Of a stretch of DNA of 64,000 bases, positions 1 through 8,648 are shown in pieces (the first letter of the stretch is position 1; each line of letters starts with the position of its first letter). The position numbers and the translations under genes were made by a program. The notes beneath the pieces are model-generated. The model did no database searches. It was not told where the DNA came from and saw only the letters and a program-made list of their open reading frames with translations. The stretch is from CAVWQV01 sp963757115 (GTDB lineage Bacteria > Pseudomonadota > Alphaproteobacteria > Acetobacterales > Acetobacteraceae): contig CAVWQV010000008.1 in assembly GCA_963757115.1 (NCBI GenBank), positions 248,001 through 312,000 of the forward strand, given 5' to 3'.

Positions 1-70
1 CGCGCAGGAAATGCGCATTGCCGTGATTCCAGCACGAGACCAGGGAGTGGGTGAAATAAACGAAGCGCAT
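1..70 (-). CDS. CgeB-like glycosyltransferase family protein (N-terminal fragment)
   Basis: Only the first 23 codons lie inside the window; the gene continues past the left edge. The peptide starts MRFVYFTHSLVSCWNHGNAH. From memory, an opening of the type FTHSL...WNHGNAHFLRG is typical of proteins annotated as CgeB-like glycosyltransferases that sit in polysaccharide clusters; this is inference, because no catalytic part is visible. The ATG overlaps the TGA of the preceding glycosyltransferase (TGATG), so the two are translationally coupled and this is the fifth gene of the minus-strand sugar cassette. Confidence 0.5.
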   Translation of the reverse strand, partial: MRFVYFTHSLVSCWNHGNAHFLR

Positions 71-1153
71 CAGGCCGCCAGGCGTCCGAGCGCGGCCTCG
101 TGGAGCGCGAGCGTCGCCTTCGACCATGGCAGCCACCGTGTAGCGCCGCGCCCGCTCCTGCGCCCGCGCGCCGGCGATACGCATCGCCTCCTGATCGTCC
201 AGCAGCGCCAGCAGCACGCGGGCCAGCGCCCCGTCATCGTTCGGTGGGACGAACAGGGCGGCGCCGTCCCACAGTTCGCGCAAGCTTGGGATGTCGCCCA
301 GCACCAGCGCCATGCCGGCCTGCGCTCCTTCCAGGATGCCCAGCCCGAACGGCTCGTATCGCGCCGGAGATGCAAGCAACGCCGTTTCGTTGTAGCGCGC
401 CCACAACGCTGCCTCATCCAGCTCGCCAAGCGGGATGATGCTCCGCAAATGCGCCCCTGCGCCGCCCGGGCCGGCGACCGCTCCGGCCGCGTACACCGGC
501 GCGCCGATCCGGGCGGCCGCGCGATCGAGCGCGGCGACATTCTTGCCTTCATCCCAAAGTCGCCCGACCGTGAGCACCGCGCGCTCGCGCTTCGCTCGGG
601 CCATGGCGGGTGCGCGCCGCCCGTTGTGAACGACGGCGATCGGCCGAGCTACCGAATAGGCCGCCCGAAGTGCGTCGGCGAACGCCGCGGTCGGCGCGAT
701 CACCGCGTCGGCTTGCGCGAGGCCTCGCGCAGTCGCTGCGGCCCGCCAGCGAAAGTCTTCGGGCAGGGGCGTGCCCCGCACCGTTCGCCACCAAGTCGCG
801 ACGCAGGAATGCGCGACGGCGACGACCGGCACGGGCCAGCGATCCCCGCCGGCAAAGGCGGGCGCGTGAAGCTGCGCGAGGTCGACCGCCTCCGCGCGGG
901 CGAGTGCCGCGAGCCCGCTTGCCGCATCGGCCAAGGTCCGTTCGTCCTGGGCCGTCCAGTCGAGCGGCAGCCCCGTTTCAATGACGCGCGCGATCCGGCA
1001 AGCTTCCGCCCACTGCATCGGAGAGGGCGAGGGTCCGAGCACCGCGATCACGGGAGCGATGCCGCGGGCCCGCAGCCCGTCCGCCAGCTCGAGCACGTAT
1101 CGCCACACGCCGCCCACGGCGTCGGTCGTGAGCAGCACGCGGCGCGGTGTCAC
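70..1153 (-). CDS. Glycosyltransferase family 4 (frameshifted near the 3' end)
   Basis: Predicted GT-B-fold retaining glycosyltransferase of about 360 residues that would transfer a sugar from a nucleotide donor in the cytoplasm. The N-terminus carries the GT4-style segment TTDAVGGVWRYVLELADG and the C-terminal half has EPFGLGILEGAQAG, matching the EX7E catalytic/donor-binding motif. The GTG start at 1153 overlaps the TGA of the radical SAM gene (GTGA). The frame is open until about 112-121, where an apparent extra base is needed to reach the natural end LALHEAALGRLAA and the stop at 70-72. Uncorrected, the frame runs directly into the next gene. Acceptor and product are unknown; the neighbours imply an oligosaccharide. 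Confidence 0.78.
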
Positions 1154-2440
1154 GGCAAGCAGGCCGCTTCCAAGGTGCCTAGCGGCAGCGGCGCTCCGTC
1201 CTGGATGTCGCTGAAGCGGTCGAACTGCCCGAGATAGCGGTCGTGCGCGCGCTCCCACGCGAGGTCGTCCGGCTGGCCCCACATCCGCCGGTAGTCGGGC
1301 GTGCTTGGATACGGGAACAACGGCACCGGATCGTTGGCCCACACGTTGTGCCCGCGGAGCCTGGTTCGCCAGCCGTCCACCAAGCTCGCATCGTCGTCCG
1401 TTGTCGCGAGCAGGTTCGCCTGCACAAACGGAACGTGTTGTCGCGCGAGGATGAGCAGCTCGGCCAACTCGTCGGTCGTCTTGCGGCATCGCTTGTCGAG
1501 CGCGTCGCGCCCTTGCTCGGTCAGGCTCTCGACCCCGGCTTCGATCGAAACGCAACCGGCCCGCCCGAGCAGCGCAATCATCTCGGGCGTCCATAGGTCA
1601 ATCCGCGTTTGCACGCCGAACGCAAGCCCTCGCGAAACCAGCGCCTCGAGCAGCGCGCGCTGCGGCAGAAAGATTTCATCTATGAAGTAAACATAGCTGA
1701 CGCCCTGCGACCGGAGCGCGTCGATCTCGGCCAGCAGCGTCGGGAGCTCGCGGCGACGATACTTGTCCCGGTAGTCGATCTTGGCGCAGAACGAGCACGT
1801 GTATGGACAGCCGCGCGACGCTTCCACCTCGGCGCCGGGCGTGGCGGGCGTGATGTCGAACCGATGATGATGGTGATGGTGCCGCGCGATCCACTCGTCG
1901 GGCCAGTGCAGCGCCGGCAGGTCGGTGAAGCGAGCGGCCAGGTTCGGGCCGTTCAGCCGCAACTGCGCCGTCACGCAGGACGGCAGTGCCGGGCACGAGC
2001 TCGGGCGAGCGCGCGTCCGCGAGTGCGGCCACCGCTTCCTCGCACTCGCCGCGGATCACGACGTCGACGCCGAGTTTACGCAAGGTAGCACCCGGCGTTG
2101 CGGAGCCGTGCGGCCCCACCGCCACCGTCATCCCGCCCCTGCCGGCGAGTGCGGCGACCATGGCCCGTGGGACGCGTAGTTCGGGCGGCGGGCAGCGCCA
2201 GAACAGGTAGCTCGGCGCGGTGGCAATGACCGTCATGTCCGGCCGGAACGCCGCGACCTCGGCGGCCACCTCCGCCATGCCGCGGGCGAACAGATGGCCG
2301 TCGAGCAGTTGGACGGCGTGTCCGTTCCGCTCGAGCATCGCGCGGGCGTAACCGAGTTCGAGCGGCAGGTGCGGCTCGCGGCAACCGAAATAGATGCTGT
2401 GCTCGAAATCCCAAGGCGGATTGACGAGCGCCACCCTCAT
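1150..2440 (-). CDS. B12-binding domain radical SAM protein (frameshifted)
   Basis: About 430 residues. The N-terminal third (opening MRVALVNPPWDFEHSIYFG) resembles the cobalamin-binding domain of B12-dependent radical SAM enzymes. The central part carries the [4Fe-4S] cluster motif CxxxCxxC as RGCPYTCSFCAKIDY, followed by radical SAM core sequence such as FGVQTRIDLW and SIEAGVESL. A run of six histidines (codons 1864-1881) lies just before the cluster motif. The halves are in different frames, with an apparent one-base shift at about 1931-1945 between AAERPEPG and ARFTDLPALHWPDEW. The ATG at 2440 overlaps the upstream stop (ATGA). It probably modifies (for example methylates) a sugar or oligosaccharide made by the cassette; the substrate is unknown. 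Confidence 0.82.
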
Positions 2441-3486
2441 TGCGCGGCCTCGGCGAGGTCGGCGGGCGCGGTGGCAAACCAATCGGTCAGGAGCGCTAGC
2501 CCGCTCCGCCAATCCCGCGGCGGCGCCAGGCCGAGAGCCGCGCCGGCGCGGCGCGTGTCGGCGACAAAATAGCGCTGGTCGCCCGGCCGCCAGTCCTCGA
2601 AGCTCAGTCTCGCCGGCCGGCCGAGCATGTGCTCGATGCGCTCGATGACTGCGAGCAGGCTCACCGCGTTCGCGGGTCCCCCGCCGAGGTTGAACGCCCG
2701 GCCCCGGACGCGGCCCATCCGCTCCCAGGCCCCGACATAGGCGTCGAGCGCGTCGTCGATCCAAAGCACGTCGCGCACCTGCTTGCCGTCGCCGTAGATG
2801 GTGACCGGATCATCGCGCAACATGCGCAGCAGGAAATGTGCCACCCAGCCTTGGTCCTCCGTGCCGCGCTGCCGGCGGCCGTAGACGCAGCTCATGCGAA
2901 GCACCGCGGTCGGAACGCCGAAGCTCCGCCCGTAGTCGAGCACGTATTGATCGGCAGCGCCTTTGGAGCAGCCATACGGGGTATGGAAGCTCGAGGGGCA
3001 ATCCTCGCTTACGCCATGCACCCGCAATGCCGGATCGGCCGGCAGATAACCGGCGTTGGTCGAGATCAGGGCCACATCTCCAAGCGCGCCATACACCTTG
3101 TTGGTGCTGGCGAAGAGCGCCGGCGGTGGCTCGGCCTGGGAGCGCAGAGCTTCCAGCAGATTGACGGTGCCGAGCAGGTTGATGTCGAAATCCTCGCGCG
3201 GGTCCTGCAAGCTGGTCGTCACCGCGACCTGGGCGGCGAAGTGAAACACCACCTTGGCCCGCGCCACTGCGGCGTCGACCGCCGCCCGATTCCGCACGTC
3301 GGCCACGACCGGCTCGATGCGGCGCCCGTGCTTCTGTTGCAGCCACGCGAGGTTCTGCTCGACCCCCGACCGGGCAAGCGAATCGAACACGAGCACGTTA
3401 TGGCCGCTGCCCGCCAGTCGGTCGGCGAGATTGCTGCCAATGAAACCAGCGCCGCCGGTGATCAGCACCGCGCGTTCGTCGCTCAT
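2437..3486 (-). CDS. NAD-dependent sugar epimerase/dehydratase, CDP-paratose 2-epimerase-like
   Basis: Extended SDR of 349 residues, intact. The N-terminal Rossmann motif is TGGAGFIGSNL and the catalytic YxxxK is in HTPYGCSKGAADQY. Features such as FASTNKVYG and VLRMSCVYG, and the later DGKQVRDVLWIDD, are typical of the CDP-paratose/tyvelose 2-epimerase branch. It would act in the cytoplasm on a nucleotide sugar. The start at 3486 overlaps the TGA of the upstream epimerase and its own stop overlaps the ATG of the radical SAM gene, so all three are coupled. The exact sugar cannot be read from the sequence; it could equally be a UDP- or GDP-sugar epimerase. Confidence 0.85.
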   Translation of the reverse strand: MSDERAVLITGGAGFIGSNLADRLAGSGHNVLVFDSLARSGVEQNLAWLQQKHGRRIEPVVADVRNRAAVDAAVARAKVVFHFAAQVAVTTSLQDPREDFDINLLGTVNLLEALRSQAEPPPALFASTNKVYGALGDVALISTNAGYLPADPALRVHGVSEDCPSSFHTPYGCSKGAADQYVLDYGRSFGVPTAVLRMSCVYGRRQRGTEDQGWVAHFLLRMLRDDPVTIYGDGKQVRDVLWIDDALDAYVGAWERMGRVRGRAFNLGGGPANAVSLLAVIERIEHMLGRPARLSFEDWRPGDQRYFVADTRRAGAALGLAPPRDWRSGLALLTDWFATAPADLAEAAQ

Positions 3487-4595
3487 GTGACGAGGCCCCG
3501 CCGCTCGAGCTCTCGACGGGCGTGCACGACACGATCGACGGCGCGCTGGCTTCGGACCCACTCGGACAACTCCTCGAAGCTGTCGTCGAAACTGCGGCGC
3601 GGGTGAAAGCCGAGCCGCTCGCGCGCCGCCGTGATGTCGGCGAAGCAGTGGCGAATGTCGCCGACGCGCGCCTTGCCGGTGATCTCGGGCGACAAATGCG
3701 GCTTGTGCATGGCGGCGGCGAGGGCTTCGGCTACTTCGGCCACCGTAACGTCCCGCCCGCTGCCGATGTTGAACACCCCGCCCGTCGCTTCGTCGCGTTC
3801 GAGTGCGAGAAGGAACGCGCGACTGATGTCCTCGACGTGGATGAAGTCGCGCCGCTGCTCCCCGTCCTCGAAAACCAGGGGGCGTTCGCCGTTCAGCAGC
3901 CGCGAGGCAAAGATCGCGAGGACACCCGTGTACGGATTGGAAAGGGCCTGCCCCGGACCGTACACGTTGAACAGCCGGAGCGCCACGCCCCGCATCCCAT
4001 AGGCGGGCGCCACGGTGAGCGTCAGCCGCTCTTGCGTGTACTTGGTGATGGCGTAGACCGAAGCGAGTTCCGGCCGCTTCCACTCGGGTGTCGCGATCGG
4101 AATGAGCGGCTCGCCGTCGGACCCCGACGGGTCCCATCCCGCACCGGGGTTGCGTTGGGCGGGGCGGACCGCATCCTCGACCATCGTACCGGACGCGGTG
4201 CGATACAGCCCCTCGCCGTAGACGCTCATGGACGAGGCCACCACCACCCGTTCCACGGGGTTGCCGATCAACGCCTGAAACAGAACCGCCGAACCGTGAT
4301 CGTTGACCGAAACGTAGCGGTCGATCTCGTACATGCTCTGGCCGACACCCACGTCCGCCGCGAGATGGATGACCTTGTCTACGCCACGAACGGCGACTGC
4401 CATCAGTTCGGCGTCGCGCACATCGCCATGCAGGAACTCCACGTCGTCGAGGATCGGATCAGGACCGTTGCCGTGATGCACCTGATCGATCAGACTGTCG
4501 ACGACCCGCACCGCGTATCCGTGGCGGAGCAACGCTCCAACGACATGCCGGCCGATGAAGCCTGCGCCTCCGGTCACCAGAACTGATACCGCCAT
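3483..4595 (-). CDS. NAD-dependent epimerase/dehydratase, WcaG-like
   Basis: Extended SDR of 370 residues and the first gene of the minus-strand sugar operon. The Rossmann motif TGGAGFIGRHV is at the N-terminus, the conserved SSMSVYGEG precedes YAITKYTQE (YxxxK), and LFNVYGPGQALSNPYTGV plus EDGEQRRDFIHVEDISR mark the substrate and late cofactor regions. It is similar in build to UDP-glucose/GDP-mannose epimerases; specificity is unknown. About 195 bp separate its ATG from the divergent hydrolase gene at 4791, so the operon promoter must lie there, although I see no convincing -35/-10 pair. Confidence 0.85.
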   Translation of the reverse strand: MAVSVLVTGGAGFIGRHVVGALLRHGYAVRVVDSLIDQVHHGNGPDPILDDVEFLHGDVRDAELMAVAVRGVDKVIHLAADVGVGQSMYEIDRYVSVNDHGSAVLFQALIGNPVERVVVASSMSVYGEGLYRTASGTMVEDAVRPAQRNPGAGWDPSGSDGEPLIPIATPEWKRPELASVYAITKYTQERLTLTVAPAYGMRGVALRLFNVYGPGQALSNPYTGVLAIFASRLLNGERPLVFEDGEQRRDFIHVEDISRAFLLALERDEATGGVFNIGSGRDVTVAEVAEALAAAMHKPHLSPEITGKARVGDIRHCFADITAARERLGFHPRRSFDDSFEELSEWVRSQRAVDRVVHARRELERRGLVT

Positions 4596-4790
4596 CCGGA
4601 CTTGGCCCCGACTTCATCCTGATTGTTTCACCCGGACATTATCATCGTCTCGGGGGAGAAATACCCCGGAAAAGGCCAGTCGCGACCGGGAGTTGCACTT
4701 CAACGTGGGCAAGGAACTTAGGTTGCCGTTCTATTGCCAGATCGCTGCAGGCACCGCAATGACAACCGCGGTTCCGCGGAGAAGGCCGGC

Positions 4791-5699
4791 ATGGATCAGG
4801 CGATGGCTCGAAGGCTGACCGTTCGCACTGCGACCCTGGAGATCGCCTATGAGGAGAGCGGTTTGGCGGAGGGGCCGCCGGTCGTGCTGCTGCACGGGTT
4901 CCCCGACGACCCGCATGCCTGGGACGACATCGCACCGGCGCTGGCGTCGTCCGGCAAGCGCGTACTGGTCCCTTGGCTGCGCGGGTTTGGCGGCACGCGC
5001 TTTCTCGAGGCGTCCACCCCGCGCTCGGGGCAGCAGGCGGCGCTCGGGACCGATCTCCTGGCGTTCATGGACGCGCTCGGCCTCGAAACGGCGGCGCTCG
5101 CCGGCTTCGACTGGGGCGGCCGTGCGGCCTGCATCGTGGCCGCGTTGTGGCCCGAGCGAGTGCGCTGCCTCGTATCCGCCAACGGTTACAACATCCAGGA
5201 CATCGCGGCGAGCGGCCGCCCCGCGCCTCCGGAACAAGAACTTCGACATTGGTATCAATGGTATTTCCACACCGAGCGCGGCCGCGCCGGGCTGGCGGCG
5301 AACCGCCGTGAGTTTTGCCGCCTTCTGTGGCGGCTGTGGTCGCCCAACATGGCGGGTCCGGAGGCGCAATTCGACCAGACGGCCGCGAGCTTCGATGCCC
5401 CAGACTTCGTGGATGTGGTGATCCATTCCTACCGGCATCGGCATGGGGCGGTCCCGGGCGATCCGGCGCTCGAGGGGATCGAGCGACGTTTAACGGCCCT
5501 GCCTCCGATCCGGGTTCCCACGATTGTCCTGCATGGTGCGGAGGACGGCGTCGATCCTCCGGCAAATAGCGAGGCTCATGCGAAGCGCTTTACCGGGATC
5601 TATGCGCGCCGGGTTGTCGAACGCGCGGGTCACTTCCTGCCGCGCGAAGCGCCCGAGCATTTCGTCTCCGCCCTGGCCGAGCTGGAACCCGGACGTTAG
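4791..5699 (+). CDS. Alpha/beta hydrolase, epoxide hydrolase / haloalkane dehalogenase type
   Basis: 302 residues, intact. The oxyanion-hole segment VVLLHGFPDDPHAWDD is near residue 30 and the nucleophile elbow is AGFDWGGRAA, with aspartate rather than serine as nucleophile. The catalytic histidine is in ERAGHFLPREAPEHF near the C-terminus. An Asp nucleophile indicates the epoxide hydrolase/haloacid dehalogenase branch rather than an esterase. ATG 4791 was chosen for its GGAGAAGG ribosome site; ATG 4803 is an alternative. The gene stands alone between the divergent sugar operon and HU, so its substrate is not indicated by context. Confidence 0.85.
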   Translation: MDQAMARRLTVRTATLEIAYEESGLAEGPPVVLLHGFPDDPHAWDDIAPALASSGKRVLVPWLRGFGGTRFLEASTPRSGQQAALGTDLLAFMDALGLETAALAGFDWGGRAACIVAALWPERVRCLVSANGYNIQDIAASGRPAPPEQELRHWYQWYFHTERGRAGLAANRREFCRLLWRLWSPNMAGPEAQFDQTAASFDAPDFVDVVIHSYRHRHGAVPGDPALEGIERRLTALPPIRVPTIVLHGAEDGVDPPANSEAHAKRFTGIYARRVVERAGHFLPREAPEHFVSALAELEPGR

Positions 5700-5804
5700 C
5701 CCACGCTGCGCAAGATTTCGCTGATTCGCTTGTTTGCCGACGTGAAGCATGATTCTGTAGACGAATGGAGCAGAGCAAACGATTCGAACAGCGAGGCAAA
5801 CGTT

Positions 5805-6230
5805 ATGGCCAAGAAAACCGCGCCGGCTAGCAAGACCGCGGCATCATCCAGGAAGGCTCCTGCCAAGACGGCCGCTGCCAAGGCGCCCGCCCCGAAAACG
5901 GCAAAAGGAGCGAGCGCGGCGCGAGCGACCAAGCAAGTCGGAACCAGCACGCCCTCGACCGTGACCTTGAGGCAGCTCGCTGCCCGCTTGGCCGAGGACC
6001 ACGAAATGGCCAAGCGGCAAGCCGACGCGGTGCTCTCAGGCTTGGTCGGGCTGGTGGTGGATCATCTCAAAAACGGCGACCGGATCAGGATCGGCGGTCT
6101 CGGAATCCTGCAAGTGCGCGCGCGTGCGGCTCGCCAGGGCCGCAATCCAGCAACCGGCGAGGCAATAACCATCAAGGCGAGCCGGAAAATCGCGTTTCGC
6201 CCCGCCAAGGAGTTGAAGGAGGCGATCTGA
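5805..6230 (+). CDS. HU-family DNA-binding protein with lysine/alanine/proline-rich N-terminal tail
   Basis: 141 residues. Residues 1 to about 48 form a low-complexity tail of K, A, P, T and S (MAKKTAPASKTAASSRKAPA and similar), like a histone H1 tail. Residues about 50-141 are an HU/IHF fold: GLVGLVVDHLKNGDRIRIGG, then the DNA-binding arm RQGRNPATGEAITIKA and the end KIAFRPAKELKEAI. The HU core binds and bends DNA nonspecifically; the basic tail probably adds nonspecific compaction, as described for tailed HU proteins of other bacteria. The start ATG at 5805 gives the typical MAKK opening. The following hairpin (6277-6313) closes the unit. Confidence 0.93.
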   Translation: MAKKTAPASKTAASSRKAPAKTAAAKAPAPKTAKGASAARATKQVGTSTPSTVTLRQLAARLAEDHEMAKRQADAVLSGLVGLVVDHLKNGDRIRIGGLGILQVRARAARQGRNPATGEAITIKASRKIAFRPAKELKEAI

Positions 6231-6276
6231 ACGGCGGCAGCCCGCGCGGGCGGAATTAGTCGGGAGCGCCGTCAAC

Positions 6277-6313
6277 CCGTCGATCCGGCCCGAGTTTGCG
6301 GGCGGATCGACGG
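6277..6313. terminator. Bidirectional hairpin between convergent genes
   Basis: An inverted repeat with arms CCGTCGATCCG (6277-6287) and CGGATCGACGG (6303-6313), extended inward by CCCG/CGGG with a one-base bulge. It lies between the ends of the HU gene (+) and the HGGGW gene (-). There is no T-run, so it would be an intrinsic-like or Rho-assisted terminator. Confidence 0.6.
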
Positions 6314-6322
6314 TCGTACAAT

Positions 6323-6664
6323 TCAGTAGCCTGGAGCGCCGTAGTACGCGGGGGGAGGCGGAGCGTAGTAAGCCGGCGGTGGGGCGTAGACCACGGGCGG
6401 CGGCGGCGCGTAGTAGACGGGCGGTGGTGGAGGCGCCAGCGCGCCCGCGGCCACTGCGCCTAGTCCAAGCCCGAGCAGAGCGCCTGCAACGAGCGGGCCA
6501 GGGCCGAAATGCGGGTGATAGCCCCAACCACCACCATGCCAGCCACCACCATGCCATCCTCCCCCGTGCCAGCCACCATGCCAATCGGCGTGTGCGGCCA
6601 GGGGTGCTGCGAGCACTGCCGCTGCCAGCGGGGCGGCAAGCAGGAGACGTGTCCGGGAAGCCAT
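6323..6664 (-). CDS. Exported His/Gly/Trp-repeat and YAPPP-repeat protein
   Basis: 113 residues. An N-terminal signal peptide (MASRTRLLLAAPLAAAVLAA ending near AHA) is followed by repeats of WHGGG around residues 26-46, a hydrophobic glycine-rich segment (GPLVAGALLGLGLGAVAAGA) and a tail of PPPPVYYAPPP repeats. The ATG at 6664 has AGAGG upstream. Proteins of this build are common small envelope proteins of unknown function in Proteobacteria; the histidines could bind metal, which is inference. The central hydrophobic segment may be a glycine-zipper membrane segment. Confidence 0.8.
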   Translation of the reverse strand: MASRTRLLLAAPLAAAVLAAPLAAHADWHGGWHGGGWHGGGWHGGGWGYHPHFGPGPLVAGALLGLGLGAVAAGALAPPPPPVYYAPPPPVVYAPPPAYYAPPPPAYYGAPGY

Positions 6665-6809
6665 GACGCACCTCTCTTCGACTGCTGGGCCGATAGGCGG
6701 CCCGCTGATCGTGAAGGTGGTCGCGGCCTGTGTCGCTTTTAAGGCGTCGGGATGGTGTATCGGGGGCGCGTTGGCGGCTTCATCGCCGATTGCGCCCCCG
6801 GCCGGCGCG

Positions 6810-7268
6810 TCACCGCAAGGTAAGCTCGAGCCCGTTGGCCGAACCCGACAAGCGTGCGCCCTTCGTGGCGCCGTTGATGGCGATGCGAACTCCGTTGCCG
6901 TTGATGAGCGCCTGGCCGGCAATGCCGCGTCCAACGGTAGCCTCGCCGGTAGACGCGGCGTACGTGCCGTCGAAATCGTGAAGGTTCTTCAAGTTCTGGA
7001 CCTTGCCGTGCGCGACCACGCTCGAGTAGCCGACCGCGGCCACGTTCAACCCCTTGACCGTGAACGGATAGGAGTGGCCGCGCCAATGTAGCGTGCCGTC
7101 GCCCCACGTCCAGCCGATGCCGACATCGGCCGACTTGGCTCGCAAGGTGATCGTTCCGTCCGTGGCACTCGATGTCGCGGCGATGGCTGGGAGTGCGGTC
7201 ACGGCGGACAGGCCAAGAAACGCCACGCCGAGCAGGCGACGGCGGGCGGTATTCGGATGATTGCGCAC
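6810..7268 (-). CDS. Conserved exported protein of unknown function
   Basis: 152 residues, starting at GTG 7268 with a strong AGAGGAGA site. The first 30 residues form a signal peptide (RRRLLGVAFLGLSAVTALPA, cleavage near AIA-AT). The mature part is a compact mostly beta domain: SADVGIGWTWGDGTLHWRG, GLNVAAVGYSSV, NLKNLHDFDGTYAA, GQALINGNGVRI. I recognise this as a recurrent small periplasmic family of Proteobacteria but cannot name a function. It is transcribed divergently from the DUF169 gene, with about 115 bp for both promoters. Confidence 0.75.
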   Translation of the reverse strand: MRNHPNTARRRLLGVAFLGLSAVTALPAIAATSSATDGTITLRAKSADVGIGWTWGDGTLHWRGHSYPFTVKGLNVAAVGYSSVVAHGKVQNLKNLHDFDGTYAASTGEATVGRGIAGQALINGNGVRIAINGATKGARLSGSANGLELTLR

Positions 7269-7382
7269 GATAACTCTCCTCTAGCGATTGCGCCGCCGTC
7301 GCGCGACCTTGCCGGTTCGGGGGGGTCGGCAGCACCGAAGGGGTCGTCCATACTCGCTTGGGGAAACTCGGGGAAGACCGCC

Positions 7383-8198
7383 ATGCCTGATGCCGTGCTC
7401 GAAAGCCAAGCGACCGTGCCCGACGGCAAGACGTCTGCCGAGCTGGCCGCCCAACTCGAGCAACTTCTTCGGCTGCGAACCCTGCCGATTGGAATGAAGC
7501 TGTATGAAAGCGTCGAGGCGATGGCGGCGGTGCCCGGCCTCCGTCGGCCGGCTAAGGGCAAGACGTTCTCCACCTGCCAGATCGTCACGCAGTCGCGCAT
7601 GGCGGGCTTCACGCTGGGGATCACGGTGGAGAACGTGCCCGAGTTCTCTAATTGCAGCGGCGTCATCGGGCTGAGCGCTCCCAGCGACCTGTATTTGTCT
7701 GGCCGCAAGATGGAAGGCGTCTGGTTCGAGAACCGCGAAGCGTCGGCGGCGCATCAGGCAGGGATGCCGCGCGTGCCGTCGGGCCGCTACAACGGGCTCG
7801 CGATCTCGCCATTGCGAACGGCGCGGCTCGACCCGCCCGACATCTGCCTGTTCTACGGCAACCCGGCGCAGATGATCCTGTTCATCAACGGCCTGCAATG
7901 GAAGCGCTACCGGCGCTACGATTTCAGCATCACCGGGGAAAGCGCATGCGCCGACAGCTGGGGACGCGCGCTGAAAACCCGCGAGGTCAGCCTGTCGATC
8001 CCGTGCTACGCGGAGCGACGTTACGGCGGTGTCGCCGACGACGAGATGCTGATGGCGTGCAGCCCGGCCGATCTGGCGCGAGCGGTCGAAGGGCTGCAGG
8101 GGTTGTCTAAGGCCGGGCTGCGCTACCCGATCATGCCGTACGGGCCGCAGGCGGAGCCTGCAGAAGGCATGGCGAAGAGCTACGCGGGCAAGAGCTGA
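7383..8198 (+). CDS. DUF169-family protein
   Basis: 271 residues, intact. It fits the DUF169 (COG2043) family: LPIGMKLYESVEAM near the N-terminus, a cysteine in KTFSTCQIV, the segment PPDICLFYGNPAQMILFING, and the conserved C-terminal ESACADSWGRA and IPCYAERRYGGVADDEML. Family members are cytoplasmic, contain conserved cysteines and are of unknown biochemical role. The ATG at 7383 follows GGGGAAGA at a suitable distance; an upstream in-frame ATG at 7257 would overlap the divergent gene and is less likely. Confidence 0.85.
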   Translation: MPDAVLESQATVPDGKTSAELAAQLEQLLRLRTLPIGMKLYESVEAMAAVPGLRRPAKGKTFSTCQIVTQSRMAGFTLGITVENVPEFSNCSGVIGLSAPSDLYLSGRKMEGVWFENREASAAHQAGMPRVPSGRYNGLAISPLRTARLDPPDICLFYGNPAQMILFINGLQWKRYRRYDFSITGESACADSWGRALKTREVSLSIPCYAERRYGGVADDEMLMACSPADLARAVEGLQGLSKAGLRYPIMPYGPQAEPAEGMAKSYAGKS

Positions 8199-8212
8199 GC
8201 CTTGCCCGCGTA
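8181..8212. terminator. Perfect 12-bp hairpin overlapping the DUF169 stop codon
   Basis: Arms TACGCGGGCAAG (8181-8192) and CTTGCCCGCGTA (8201-8212) with an 8-base loop containing the TGA. It lies between the convergent DUF169 (+) and Tat-exported (-) genes and could terminate both. No T-run follows. Confidence 0.65.
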
Positions 8213-8215
8213 ATC

Positions 8216-8632
8216 TCAGGCGAAGTCGGTCCAGACCGCATAACCGATCGAGCGACCGCTGGCGTTGTGCGCCACGCGGTGCGCTTCGATCACACAGCCC
8301 TCCCGTGGCACGCCCCAGGACGCCGCAACTGTCCTCATGGCGAGATCGTGCGCGCGGCGAGCTGCCGCGATGGGTGACAACAGCGGCAGTTCCTCGGTGG
8401 CGAGGGCGCGCACCGGCTGTGACCGTCGGTCCATCTCAAGTAGCCGGACCCGGCCGCCGCGATCGAGGTCGAGCACGACCCAGGCAAGCATCGGGCCGGC
8501 GAGAGGGGCTTCAGGCGTGGGTGGCACAAGCGTCGCCGCCTCTGCCCTTGCGCGCAGGCCGAGAACGAGCCCACCGGCGGCAACTCCGCCGGCGGTCAGG
8601 AGCGTCCGGCGGTTGATCGGATCAAGCCGCAT
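8216..8632 (-). CDS. Tat-exported small protein of unknown function
   Basis: 138 residues. The N-terminus has a twin-arginine signal (NRRTLLTAGGVAAGGLVLGL) with cleavage near ARA-EA. The mature part is about 105 residues and contains PMLAWVVLDLDRGGRVRLLEM and SWGVPREGCVIEAHRVAH. It lies 16 bp downstream of the Mn-catalase stop in the same direction and is probably co-transcribed. The mature sequence resembles part of a molybdopterin dehydrogenase-type cofactor-binding domain only weakly, so I do not assign a function. Confidence 0.7.
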   Translation of the reverse strand: MRLDPINRRTLLTAGGVAAGGLVLGLRARAEAATLVPPTPEAPLAGPMLAWVVLDLDRGGRVRLLEMDRRSQPVRALATEELPLLSPIAAARRAHDLAMRTVAASWGVPREGCVIEAHRVAHNASGRSIGYAVWTDFA

Positions 8633-8648
8633 GGCGACGCCTCCGCGT

